The translations under genes and the position numbers were made by a program. 64,000 bases of DNA, from positions 124,001-188,000 of the forward strand of contig NZ_CP049200.1 in the NCBI RefSeq assembly GCF_011045195.1, written 5' to 3'. Of the stretch, positions 25,399 to 32,998 are shown piece after piece; positions within the stretch are counted from its first letter, which is position 1; each line of letters opens with the position of its first letter. The notes under the pieces were generated by a model. The model saw only the letters and a list, made by a program, of their open reading frames with translations, was not told the DNA's origin and made no database searches. The DNA is from Caulobacter soli. GTDB taxonomy: Bacteria; Pseudomonadota; Alphaproteobacteria; Caulobacterales; Caulobacteraceae.

Positions 25399-26600
25399 GC
25401 GCGGGACCCGAGTCCGACCCGGGCCCGCCGCCCCAGGTCTCGGCCGCCGCCAAGGCCTCGCCGCGCTCGGTGCTGCAGGCGCCCCGCCGGCCGATCGCCC
25501 GCTATCGGCCGGCGATCATCGTGGGGGCGGGCTTCGTCGTCCTGCTGCTGGTGGGTCTTGGGTTCATGATCGCCTTCGGCGAGGGCCGTCCCACGCCCAA
25601 GACCCCGGCCGAGGCGGTGGCCAGCGCCGATCCGCCGCCCACGGCTCCGATCGATGATCGCCTGCCGGCCACCTATGGCGACCTGGGGCCGCCGACGGGC
25701 GCAAAGCCCGGCGGCTCCAGGCCGCCGGCCTCGCCGGCGCCGGCGGCCGCGGGGACCGCCTCGCCCCTCGACCCCGCTCAGCAACGCGGTCTGGAGGATC
25801 GGAACGCGGCGCGGCGGGCCGGACCGTTCTTCGGCGGCGCGCCTGGCTCGCCCCCCGTCGCCGCGCCCTCCCCGCCGCCGATGATGTGGCAGGTCACGCC
25901 GCCGGACGTCTCGCCCGTCGCGCCGCCGGCCGGCGGTGCGGCCAAGGAGGCCTTCGTCGCCCGGGCTTCGGCGGCTGGGCCAAGCTATGCGGCCGGCCTG
26001 CCTCAGCCGCCGCTGTCGCCCTACGAGGTAAAGGCTGGAACGGTGATCCCCGCCGCCCTGATCACCGGGCTCAATTCCGATCTGCCCGGCATGGCGGTGG
26101 CTCAGGTCACCGAGCCGGTGTTCGACCATCGCACCGGCCGCAGGGTGCTGATCCCCCAGGGCGCGCGGCTGATCGGCAAGTACGACAGTCAGGTCGGCTA
26201 TGGCCAGGACCGGCTGCTGCTGGTCTGGACGCGCCTGATCTATCCCAGCGGCCGGTCGGTCGAACTGGGCGGCATGATCGGGGCCGACGCCACCGGCGTG
26301 GCGGGTCTCTCCGACCGGGTCGACGCCCATCTCACCGTTCTGGCGCGCGCGATCGGACTGTCGACCCTGATCTCGATCGGGGCGGCGGCGGCGCAGAACA
26401 GTCAGGCGCGCGGCGGCGACAGTCTCGTGCTGCAGGACGCCGCCGGCGGCGTCGCGGCCCAGGCCAGCCAAACCGGCCAGCGTCTGGTCGATCGCGACCT
26501 GCAGCGCGCTCCGACCTTGAGGATCCGACCAGGCTTTCCGGTCCGGGTCATGGTCGACAAGGACCTGATCTTGCCGCCGGAAGTCGAGGCGGGGCGATGA
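25395..26600 (+). CDS. trbI: Type IV secretion protein TrbI (VirB10)
   Basis: The 401-residue protein has one membrane helix (PAIIVGAGFVVLLLVGLGFMI), a long proline-rich periplasmic spacer (residues 60-205) and a C-terminal VirB10/TrbI beta-barrel domain from YEVKAGTVIPAALITGLNSD onwards, with GARLIGKYDSQVGYGQDRLLLVWTRL and the ending PGFPVRVMVDKDLIL. It bridges inner and outer membranes. The start is a TTG in a TTGA overlap with trbG. The end overlaps the next small ORF by ATGA. Confidence 0.93.
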   Translation: MSAGPESDPGPPPQVSAAAKASPRSVLQAPRRPIARYRPAIIVGAGFVVLLLVGLGFMIAFGEGRPTPKTPAEAVASADPPPTAPIDDRLPATYGDLGPPTGAKPGGSRPPASPAPAAAGTASPLDPAQQRGLEDRNAARRAGPFFGGAPGSPPVAAPSPPPMMWQVTPPDVSPVAPPAGGAAKEAFVARASAAGPSYAAGLPQPPLSPYEVKAGTVIPAALITGLNSDLPGMAVAQVTEPVFDHRTGRRVLIPQGARLIGKYDSQVGYGQDRLLLVWTRLIYPSGRSVELGGMIGADATGVAGLSDRVDAHLTVLARAIGLSTLISIGAAAAQNSQARGGDSLVLQDAAGGVAAQASQTGQRLVDRDLQRAPTLRIRPGFPVRVMVDKDLILPPEVEAGR

Positions 26601-26731
26601 GCAGACACCACCGGGCCCCGGTGGCCGATTCTTCTTCAGTTCAAGGACTTTATTCGCGCGCGACGTGTCTTGGTTGGCGACCTTTATTAGTTGTCGCTGG
26701 TGGAATCGCGATCTTATCGGCGGCGCCATGA
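26597..26731 (+). CDS. Possible 44-residue ORF after trbI
   Basis: The ORF starts inside the trbI stop (ATGA) and its own stop overlaps the next gene's ATG in the same way. The product has a basic start and one hydrophobic segment (RPLLVVAGGIAILSAAP). No family is recognised. The base composition drops here, so the stretch may alternatively hold a promoter for the ribbon-helix-helix gene. The two 4-bp overlaps are the argument for translation. Confidence 0.35.
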   Translation: MSRHHRAPVADSSSVQGLYSRATCLGWRPLLVVAGGIAILSAAP

Positions 26732-26964
26732 CGACCGCACGCGACCTTGAATATCAAGCGCAATATCAGCGCCGCCTTCGGGCGGAAGCGCGTGCGCGCG
26801 GCAAGGGACAACTGAACGCGCTGGTGCCTTCGGAACTGATCGACAGGCTCGATCGCATGAAGAGCGCGCGTGGTCTCACCAATCGAAACGACGCCCTGGC
26901 GCTGCTGCTGGCGGAGTATTTCGAGCGGGGCGAAACGGAAAGGAACCATGCCGTGAGCGCATAG
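26728..26964 (+). CDS. Ribbon-helix-helix (CopG-type) DNA-binding protein
   Basis: This 78-residue protein has a basic N-terminal helix and then a ribbon-helix-helix core: KGQLNALVPSELIDRLDRMKSARGLTNRNDALALLLAEYF, with the beta-strand at LNALVP and two helices around residues 45-70. Such proteins autoregulate plasmid maintenance or transfer operons. Its place as last gene of the trb operon, just before repC, suggests control of transfer or replication. A stem-loop follows directly. Confidence 0.8.
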   Translation: MTTARDLEYQAQYQRRLRAEARARGKGQLNALVPSELIDRLDRMKSARGLTNRNDALALLLAEYFERGETERNHAVSA

Positions 26965-26967
26965 AAA

Positions 26968-26995
26968 AACCCGGCTCGCCGAAACGCGCCGGGTT
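26968..26995 (+). terminator. Stem-loop terminator after the trb operon
   Basis: AACCCGGC and GCCGGGTT form an 8-bp perfect stem with a 12-base loop, directly after the stop at 26964. An A-run precedes the stem and only a short T pair follows, so it would also work for the opposite strand. It separates the trb transcript from repC. Confidence 0.6.
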
Positions 26996-27145
26996 CATCC
27001 AGGTCATTCGCTAGACGAGGCGCCAACCTCGACCGAGCTCTCAAGTCCCGCTCTTTCTACCGAATCACCGACATCGCTGCAATCCAAAAACGCGCGTTCG
27101 CGCGACGGGAACCTGTGCGCCTGGCCTCTCTAGGAGGAGCAGGAA

Positions 27146-28408
27146 ATGCAGACCGTCCAGAACGGGACTGGCGACGTGCGTCGTCTGGCGGACGCCCAAT
27201 GGGCGGCCGCCAGACTCGTCGACGCCTATGGGGGACTCCCGGAAGGGATCTCCAAGGCCATGTTGCTCGATCGCTTCGAGCGCGCCGCCCCCAGGCTGGG
27301 GTTCGGCGACGGGATCGTGCGCCTGATCCGCGCCTTGGTCCGCGTCACTCAGGAGCAGGACTGGACGGGCAAGACCCACCCGATCGCCTGGCCGTCCAAT
27401 GACGCCCTGGGCGAGGAGCTGCAGCGCTCGCGCACCGTCATCCAGGGCCTGATCCGCAGCGCCGTCCGCGCCGGCCTGGTGCACATGAAAGACAGCGGCA
27501 ACGGCAAGCGCTGGGGCTATCGCGGCGAGCGCGGCCAGATCATCGAGGCTTTCGGCTTTGATCTGTCGCCCCTGGCCGTGCGCTGGGACGAGTTCGCCGA
27601 TCTCGCCGCCGCCCGGGGTCTGGAGCAGGAACGCCGGCGTCAGCTCAAGCGCAAGCTGGGCGAGGTCCGCCGCGAGATCCGCACGGTGTGCGCCGACGCC
27701 CTGCAGCACGAGCTGCCCGGCTTCGGCTGGAACGAGGCGATCGCCCGGGCCAGCGGCCGGCTGCCCAGAACCCCGTCTCTTGGCGAGCTTGAAGGACTGC
27801 TCGACGTCTTCTCGGGTCTGCTCGCGGCGGTGGACGCCGCCTGGATCGAGGCTCGGAGATCATCAGATATGGAGCCCAGGGGCTTTGAAAGCCGAGCCCA
27901 GAAAGAACCTACAACCCAGCCTAGATCTAAAAGAACAACGTATCTGGCTCATCGAGACGAAGTAGCGGATCGGTCGGCGCGACCCGGCCAAGGCGGGGGC
28001 GCCGCCGACCTGGATGCGGCCGAGGCCAGGATCAGCGAGGAGGTGATCCCGTTGTCGCTGGTGCTGGAGGCCATCCCGGAAATCCAGGGGCACCTGGACG
28101 ACGTCGCGGCCGCGGAGTGGGAGGATCTGGTCGACGCGGTCGGCCGTGTCGCGCCGCTGATGGGGATCAACGTCTCGGCGCTGCGCGAGGCGCGTCAGAC
28201 CCTGGGCCGAAACCGGGCGGCGATCGCCGTGGCGACGGTCCTGGCGCGCTGGAAGGACGGCGAGATCACCAGTTCGGCCGGCGGCTATCTGCGGGCGATG
28301 TGTGAGCGCGAGCGGATCGGGGCCCTGCATCTGCTGCCCAGCCTCTATGGGCTCAAGGAGCGGCACAGTCCGCGGAAGAAATCGCCGTCCAGGCGCACGG
28401 AGCGATGA
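27146..28408 (+). CDS. repC: Plasmid replication initiator RepC-like
   Basis: The 420-residue protein matches the RepC initiators of alphaproteobacterial repABC plasmids. A winged helix-turn-helix lies at about residues 75-130 (NDALGEELQRSRTVIQGLIRSAVRAGLVHMKDSGNGKRWGYR in segments). A variable basic linker spans 240-280, and the C-terminal RepC domain contains the DLVDAVGRVAPLMGIN and SAGGYLRAMCERE stretches. A strong AGGAGGAGCAGGA ribosome site precedes the ATG. No repA or repB (parA/parB) genes are adjacent, which is unusual for repABC and suggests a standalone repC replicon or a relic in an integrated element. Confidence 0.82.
   Translation: MQTVQNGTGDVRRLADAQWAAARLVDAYGGLPEGISKAMLLDRFERAAPRLGFGDGIVRLIRALVRVTQEQDWTGKTHPIAWPSNDALGEELQRSRTVIQGLIRSAVRAGLVHMKDSGNGKRWGYRGERGQIIEAFGFDLSPLAVRWDEFADLAAARGLEQERRRQLKRKLGEVRREIRTVCADALQHELPGFGWNEAIARASGRLPRTPSLGELEGLLDVFSGLLAAVDAAWIEARRSSDMEPRGFESRAQKEPTTQPRSKRTTYLAHRDEVADRSARPGQGGGAADLDAAEARISEEVIPLSLVLEAIPEIQGHLDDVAAAEWEDLVDAVGRVAPLMGINVSALREARQTLGRNRAAIAVATVLARWKDGEITSSAGGYLRAMCERERIGALHLLPSLYGLKERHSPRKKSPSRRTER
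27862..27965. other. Lower-GC stretch inside repC, candidate oriV
   Basis: Within GC-rich repC, the linker-coding stretch from about 27862 to 27965 is clearly richer in A and T (for example CTAGATCTAAAAGAACAACG). In repABC plasmids the replication origin lies inside repC in an AT-rich patch, so this is the natural place to look. No iterons are seen. Confidence 0.35.
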
Positions 28409-28511
28409 GCGCTGCGGCCAGGCCGCCGATGGCGGCGCAGGAGGCTGTTTTGTCAGCTCTTGGAGTTTCACCAGGGCGAAGTCCAAGACCTGACGAAGCG
28501 GAGCGGGATGT

Positions 28512-29846
28512 TCAGCCCGTCTTGGCGGCTTCGGTTTGCAGGTGGCGTGCGATCTGGCCAAGGCGTGCGTGGGCGTTTTGGGCGATCGGACCGCTGACCG
28601 CCGGCGGAAAGTCCTTGGGCAGGGCCGTCAGAACCTGGTCGAGGGCGGCCGGCCCGGTTTGGGCCAACTGGCTCAACAGCGACTGGACCGTTTCGGCGGC
28701 GATCCCCGCGGCGACGCCGGTCTGGACGAAGTGGCGAGGCGCGACGTCGCCGATGCGGTAGTAGCGCCTGTCGCCGACCGCCATGGCCAGCTTCATCTGC
28801 TTGGGTTCGATCTGACGCGCGGCGCGACTGGGTTCGGCCGACAGCACGTCGTAGAGCGGCGTGAGGCGAAAGCCGCCGCCGGGCTGAAGGAAAACGCTGA
28901 AGTTCTTGGCGTGGCCGTCGGTCGCCCCCAGCAGCCAGAAGACGACCTGGGCCTTGAGGAAGGTCAGGCGATCGCGCGTCGGCGCGTCGCTGGCCGCCAG
29001 GAGGTCCAGGCCTTGGAGGACGCCCGGTCCGCCGTCGGTTTCATACTTGGCCACCCAAGGAACGGAGAGCGCCTGGCAGAAATCTTCCTGGGGTTGGCGC
29101 AGGAGCCGTCCGTCCCGGGTTTCCGTCCGGTCGAAGCGCTCGATGATCAGCACCTTGCGGTCTTCGAAGCGCGCCATCTCCACCTTGGCGCTCGGCAGTC
29201 CCCAGGCGGCGGTCAAGGTCAGGCACAGATACTCGTTCTCGACGCTGTCGGAGAGATCCAAACCATTGGGCAACTGGCCGATCGCCGGCTTGAAGATGTG
29301 CGTGGTCGGGGTTGCGCCGAGCGGTCGAAGCCATTGGCCGTCCCTTCGCAGGAAGGCGGTCTTCTCCTGAGCCCCGGCGATGGAGATCCGAAAATCGTCC
29401 TCGGCCTCCAGGCCCAGCGGCGCGCGCGCCAGATTGGCCAGGATCCGGGCGATGTCGGCGCTGGACACCGGCTCGCCCTCGATCTGGCCGGCGACCGGCG
29501 GGGCCGCCTCCTCGGGCAGGAACTGCAGCGCGCCGACACAGTCTCGGCCCAGGGCGGCAAGCAGGCTGTAGGGATCCACGCCCTGCGCGCCGATCTTGCC
29601 GGCGATCTTGGCGCGGATCTCGACATTGTCGGGCAGGAGGTTGTCGAAGACGGCGATCACCGGCGCGCCGATATAGCGATCCTCGCGCAGCGGCAGCGAC
29701 AGGGAGACCGGCAAGGCGCCGCGCGCGTCCAACCAGTCAGGATCGTAGGTGAAGTCGACGGCGCCGCTGGATTCGCGGCGCAAGGTCCCCACCTTGCGGC
29801 CGTTCATATAGACCGCCAAAGGCGCGTAGCGCGGCCGGCGCGCCAT
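28512..29846 (-). CDS. hipA: HipA-family serine/threonine kinase toxin
   Basis: The 444-residue protein has the HipA N-terminal subdomain (LAVYMNGRKVGTL, then LPVSLSLPL), the ATP-binding SIAGAQEKTAFL segment and the kinase motif with D310 and N315 in GATDGHAKNFS, followed by LTPLYDVLSAEP. HipA kinases phosphorylate aminoacyl-tRNA synthetases and cause growth arrest unless held by HipB. It shares one base with the upstream antitoxin gene (TGATG). All catalytic residues I can check are present, so it should be active. Confidence 0.92.
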   Translation of the reverse strand: MARRPRYAPLAVYMNGRKVGTLRRESSGAVDFTYDPDWLDARGALPVSLSLPLREDRYIGAPVIAVFDNLLPDNVEIRAKIAGKIGAQGVDPYSLLAALGRDCVGALQFLPEEAAPPVAGQIEGEPVSSADIARILANLARAPLGLEAEDDFRISIAGAQEKTAFLRRDGQWLRPLGATPTTHIFKPAIGQLPNGLDLSDSVENEYLCLTLTAAWGLPSAKVEMARFEDRKVLIIERFDRTETRDGRLLRQPQEDFCQALSVPWVAKYETDGGPGVLQGLDLLAASDAPTRDRLTFLKAQVVFWLLGATDGHAKNFSVFLQPGGGFRLTPLYDVLSAEPSRAARQIEPKQMKLAMAVGDRRYYRIGDVAPRHFVQTGVAAGIAAETVQSLLSQLAQTGPAALDQVLTALPKDFPPAVSGPIAQNAHARLGQIARHLQTEAAKTG

Positions 29847-30094
29847 CAGAAGAGATCTTCGATCGCGATCTTGTCGCCCGCGTCGCGCGGGCGCACGACC
29901 AGTTCCAGATTGAGGGCGCTCAGGACCGCAAACAGGGTCTCCAGCTTGGCGCCCGAACCGGCTTCCAGCTCGGAGATCGTCGCTTGGCGCATCTGCACGG
30001 CGCGGCCGACGTCGGCTTGGGTCAAGCCGGCCTTCTTGCGAAAACGGCGAAGGCTCGCCGCCAGCTGAGCTTCGTTTCGGGCGATCAGATTCAT
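29846..30094 (-). CDS. hipB: HipB-like antitoxin, Xre-family DNA-binding protein
   Basis: This 82-residue protein is almost wholly a Cro/C1-type helix-turn-helix: LAASLRRFRKKAGLTQADVGRAVQMRQATISELEAG, residues 11-46, followed by the LETLFAVLSALNLELVV helix and a short acidic C-terminal tail that may reach into HipA. The ATG at 30094 is chosen over an upstream in-frame start at 30166 because the longer version would translate through the operators. It neutralises HipA and represses the operon. Confidence 0.9.
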   Translation of the reverse strand: MNLIARNEAQLAASLRRFRKKAGLTQADVGRAVQMRQATISELEAGSGAKLETLFAVLSALNLELVVRPRDAGDKIAIEDLF

Positions 30095-30102
30095 GGGGGC
30101 TG

Positions 30103-30174
30103 TATACGGAGAAGCGTATATGGTGTCAATATACGGATTGGCGTATATGATGAAGATATACGCCAATCCGTATA
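30103..30174. promoter_or_regulatory. Three phased HipB operators
   Basis: TATACG-N6-CGTATA occurs three times, at 30103-30120, 30130-30147 and 30157-30174, with centres exactly 27 bp apart. The second and third are reverse complements of each other including the spacer, so they form one larger inverted repeat around 30152. They overlie the hipBA promoter region. This has the layout of cooperative HipB binding sites. Confidence 0.8.
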
Positions 30175-30268
30175 GTCGTGAATTATGCGGTGCGGCGTAT
30201 GGAAACGACCGTTTGGCGGTCCGCGCAGACTTCTTTGCCGATCGCGCGACCGGCCCTAGGATAGACCC

Positions 30269-30622
30269 ATGACGCCGGTCGAAGCCCTGCTCGCCATCGT
30301 GACGATCGCCGCCGCCGCGATCAGCGGCCTGGCCGATCTCGACGGCGCCTGGGAACGCTGCGTGTCGATCCGCAAGGCCTATAAAAAAACGCTTCGAAGT
30401 TCACAGGATGTGAACTTCGCGGCTGGCCGAAACGGCTGGAGGCATCAAAAAAAAGCCTGCGAGGTTTCCAAAAAGGCAACCTGGACGGCGACGTCGGCGG
30501 TCAAAAAAAACTCTGCCGGGTTCGGTTTTTCCGAACTTTTGGCGACGTCGGCGGCGCCGCCGCGCCAGACCATTGGCCGCGGGGCCAGCGCGGCGCGGTT
30601 GGCGCGTTCAGCCCAGGCCTAG
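30269..30622 (+). CDS. Doubtful ORF across a repeat-rich patch
   Basis: The 117-residue frame starts with a hydrophobic segment (ALLAIVTIAAAAISGLADL) and then runs through A-runs and inverted repeats, giving lysine-rich low-complexity sequence. No family is recognised. The first 35 residues could be a small membrane peptide. The remainder looks like non-coding, structured DNA, so the call is weak. Confidence 0.25.
   Translation: MTPVEALLAIVTIAAAAISGLADLDGAWERCVSIRKAYKKTLRSSQDVNFAAGRNGWRHQKKACEVSKKATWTATSAVKKNSAGFGFSELLATSAAPPRQTIGRGASAARLARSAQA
30383..30554. repeat. A-tracts, hairpins and a direct repeat: candidate origin or terminator cluster
   Basis: Runs of A7 (30383), A8 (30447), A5 (30470) and A8 (30503) alternate with a perfect hairpin CGAAGTTCAC-AGGAT-GTGAACTTCG (30395-30419), a second hairpin GTTCGG-TTTTT-CCGAAC followed by TTTT (30520-30540), and a 14-bp direct repeat GGCGACGTCGGCGG (30487 and 30541). 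This density of AT tracts is exceptional in the window. It could be a plasmid origin, an oriT or a bidirectional terminator. Confidence 0.5.
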
Positions 30623-31900
30623 GATCGACCACAACGCCGCGGCGCTGGCCACGAGCGCAGGAGGCGCCGCAACCGTGGCGATGATGTTTTCTGCGATCGA
30701 GCGCAAGGTTCGCCCGCCCTCCGCCAGGATGACGCCGTTGGGTTTGGCTTTTCGCAACTGGGCGCGGAGGGTGTCGATTTCGGCCTCGGCGTTTTGACGA
30801 ACGCTCGGGTCCAATGACAGCGCGCCCAGCGCTGCGGCGAAGGCTTCCAGGCGAGCGACGATGGCGGTGGACTCCATCGTCACCGAGACGGTCTGGGTCG
30901 CGCCCGGCGAGTGGGCCAGCACGCTGACAGGGCCGTCGCCTTGGGTGTGGACGTGGACCGATCCGGCTGGCGGCGCGGCGGGCGCCAGCAGACCCTTGCG
31001 TTCGAGATAGTCGACCAGGTCCTGCTCCCAGGGCACGATGACCTGGTCGACCAGGTTGCGCCAGGCGGCGATATTGGCCGCGCCGTCGGCATAGAAGTTG
31101 AACGCCAGGTCCACGGCGCGCTCTTCGTTTTCCGCCAGATAGTCGATCAGCCCAATGACCAGGCCCAGCTCCTCGTCGCCGGGCCCCGGCCAGGGCAGCG
31201 GATCGCCCAGATCGTCGGCTTCAGCCTCGGCGGCTTGCAGGAAGGCCGTGAAATTCACCTTCGCCGTCAACGCGTCGCGCACGGGCCCGAGAGGCGCCTC
31301 GCGCAGGATCGCCGAGAGCCGTTTGGCCTGTCGGGCAAAGGAGCCGTCGCTGGCCAGGCGCATGGCTCCGACGCCATCGGCGAGACGGGTGAGGGTCGAG
31401 GGGGCGATGGCCAAGGTCTTCAGCTCCGCGCGGCGCAGGGCCGCAAGTCGAACGTTCAGTCGGGTGTCGATGGGGATCCGGGCGACACCATAATAGTCGA
31501 TGGCGCTCGGCTTGGGCGCGCGGCCATCGGCCAGAAGCCGCCCCTTGACCTCCTCGGCGCGCCGGATCAGCCGGCCGCGGGCCTGGTTCAGCGCGCGGGA
31601 CGCATCATCGGCGAAGGCCGTACGGTCTTCCCGGGCGACCTCGGCCAGCTGGTCTTCGACCACACGGACATATTGGTCCGTCAACGCCTCGACGCTGTAG
31701 GCGACATAGTGATCGTAAGCTTCGGCGGGCGAGCCCCAGAACGCCACGCCGTCATAGGCGATCTCGCCCAGATGAGGATGGTTCAGGCGAAGCGGCGTCT
31801 TGGCGCTGAAGGCCATCAGCCACGGCGTGATCGCGGTCCGGTCCAACGTCATGACCTGGGCGTCGAGGTCCTGCCGCAGCCGGTGGATGAGGGTGTGCAT
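30608..31900 (-). CDS. Hypothetical protein with C-terminal membrane anchor
   Basis: I do not recognise this 430-residue protein. It has a helical N-terminal half (LIHRLRQDLDAQVMTLDR, then AYDHYVAYSVEALTDQYVRVVEDQLAEVAREDRTAF), a middle region with GLVIGLIDYLAENEERAVDLAFNF, a coiled segment near 370 and a hydrophobic C-terminal tail (IIATVAAPPALVASAAALWSIL). The ATG at 31900 avoids overlap with the divergent Toprim gene, but about 35 upstream codons also look protein-like, so the start is uncertain. It is located between HipBA and replication genes. Confidence 0.55.
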   Translation of the reverse strand: MHTLIHRLRQDLDAQVMTLDRTAITPWLMAFSAKTPLRLNHPHLGEIAYDGVAFWGSPAEAYDHYVAYSVEALTDQYVRVVEDQLAEVAREDRTAFADDASRALNQARGRLIRRAEEVKGRLLADGRAPKPSAIDYYGVARIPIDTRLNVRLAALRRAELKTLAIAPSTLTRLADGVGAMRLASDGSFARQAKRLSAILREAPLGPVRDALTAKVNFTAFLQAAEAEADDLGDPLPWPGPGDEELGLVIGLIDYLAENEERAVDLAFNFYADGAANIAAWRNLVDQVIVPWEQDLVDYLERKGLLAPAAPPAGSVHVHTQGDGPVSVLAHSPGATQTVSVTMESTAIVARLEAFAAALGALSLDPSVRQNAEAEIDTLRAQLRKAKPNGVILAEGGRTLRSIAENIIATVAAPPALVASAAALWSILGLG

Positions 31901-32017
31901 TCCAGCCTTGATATCCTGGCGACGGAGCTTGGGCGACGACCAAATCGCGCGGTGAAAGGGGAAAGTCAGGTCGTCGGCGGTGAGCCGGATTGGTCCGGCG
32001 ATAGCCGGATGGCGTTC

Positions 32018-32935
32018 ATGTCCCTCAAAACCATCGTCCGTGTTCTGGGCGGCGACCTCTATGACGGCGGTCGTCGCGCCAATATCCCCGCGCCAGGCCA
32101 CAGCCGCCATGACCGTTCCGTCTCGCTGCTCGAGCGCGACGGTCGCCTGATCGTCCATGCCTTCGGTGACGGCGACTGGCGGCGGGTCCGCGACGACCTG
32201 CGCGCGCGGGGCCTTCTGGATGATCGAGAAGCGACCGATCGGAGCGAACGGCTCGCCCCATCGCCGGCAGGTCCCGCTCGGGCGGCGCGGCGCGAGGTCG
32301 CCTTGGCGCTGTGGTCGGCGGGACGGGCGATCGAGGGCGCCCTCTCGGAGCGTCATTGCCGCCTTCGCGGCGTTCAGGGCCCTCTCCCCGGCGACCATGC
32401 GTTGCGCCACCATGGCCTAGTCCCGCTGGCGGTCTATCGCCGGGGTTCGGCCACCCGCCCGGCGCTTCTGGCCGCGGTCCGCGACGCCGAGGGCGCGGTG
32501 ACCGCGGTGGAGATCACCTATCTGGGTCCGGGCGGCCGCCGCGCGGCCGGGCTTCGCCTGGCCCGAAAGACGGTGGGCGTGGTCCCGCCGGGCAGCGCCG
32601 TCCGGCTCGACCCGCCGGGTCCGGACATGCTGGTGGCCGAAGGGGTGTTCACCGCCCTGTCGGCGCGGCGGCGGTTCGGCCTGCCGGCCTGGGCGTTGCT
32701 GTCGACCTCCAATCTTCGATCCTGGCGGCCGCCTCCCGGGGTGCGCTCGGTGCTGATCGCCGCCGACCGCGGCCCGGACGGCGAGGCTTCGGCGCGGATC
32801 CTGGCCAAGGCGCTGTGGACCCTGGGGATCAGGACCAGGATCGTCCTGCCGCCGGCGCCTCATGGGGATTGGAACGAGGCCGAACAGGCCGGCCGGCCCA
32901 GCGGCGGCGGAGCCGGCTGGGGAAAGGGGGAGTGA
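32018..32935 (+). CDS. Toprim-domain protein (plasmid primase-like)
   Basis: The 305-residue protein begins with a DUF7146-like region (IVRVLGGDLYDGGRRANIPAPGHSRHDRSVSL, in two parts) seen in mobile-element primases. It ends with a Toprim fold: the conserved glutamate in DMLVAEGVFTALSA and the acidic motif in VLIAADRGPDGE. Toprim proteins of this kind make primers or manipulate DNA during plasmid transfer and replication. No helicase domain is fused. The ATG at 32018 begins MSLKTIVRVLGG, the conserved start; the long upstream frame is antisense to the hypothetical gene. Confidence 0.78.
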   Translation: MSLKTIVRVLGGDLYDGGRRANIPAPGHSRHDRSVSLLERDGRLIVHAFGDGDWRRVRDDLRARGLLDDREATDRSERLAPSPAGPARAARREVALALWSAGRAIEGALSERHCRLRGVQGPLPGDHALRHHGLVPLAVYRRGSATRPALLAAVRDAEGAVTAVEITYLGPGGRRAAGLRLARKTVGVVPPGSAVRLDPPGPDMLVAEGVFTALSARRRFGLPAWALLSTSNLRSWRPPPGVRSVLIAADRGPDGEASARILAKALWTLGIRTRIVLPPAPHGDWNEAEQAGRPSGGGAGWGKGE

Positions 32936-32998
32936 GGGTCGGGGCGGGTGCGCCCAAGCGGCAGGATGGCCCTGACCGGCGGCGCTGGAACCTGCGTC

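Noticed and set aside
30103..30174. Regular short repeats considered as a CRISPR array
   Set aside because: The repeats are palindromic 18-mers at 27-bp phasing with no unique spacers and no cas genes; they are operators.
30170..30192. Possible third dif-like site
   Set aside because: TGAATTATG resembles the right cassette arm, but the second half-site is poor and it overlaps the third HipB operator.
32948..32998. Longer start of the ParB-like protein
   Set aside because: The extra residues are not conserved in pattern and lack a better ribosome site; kept only as an alternative.
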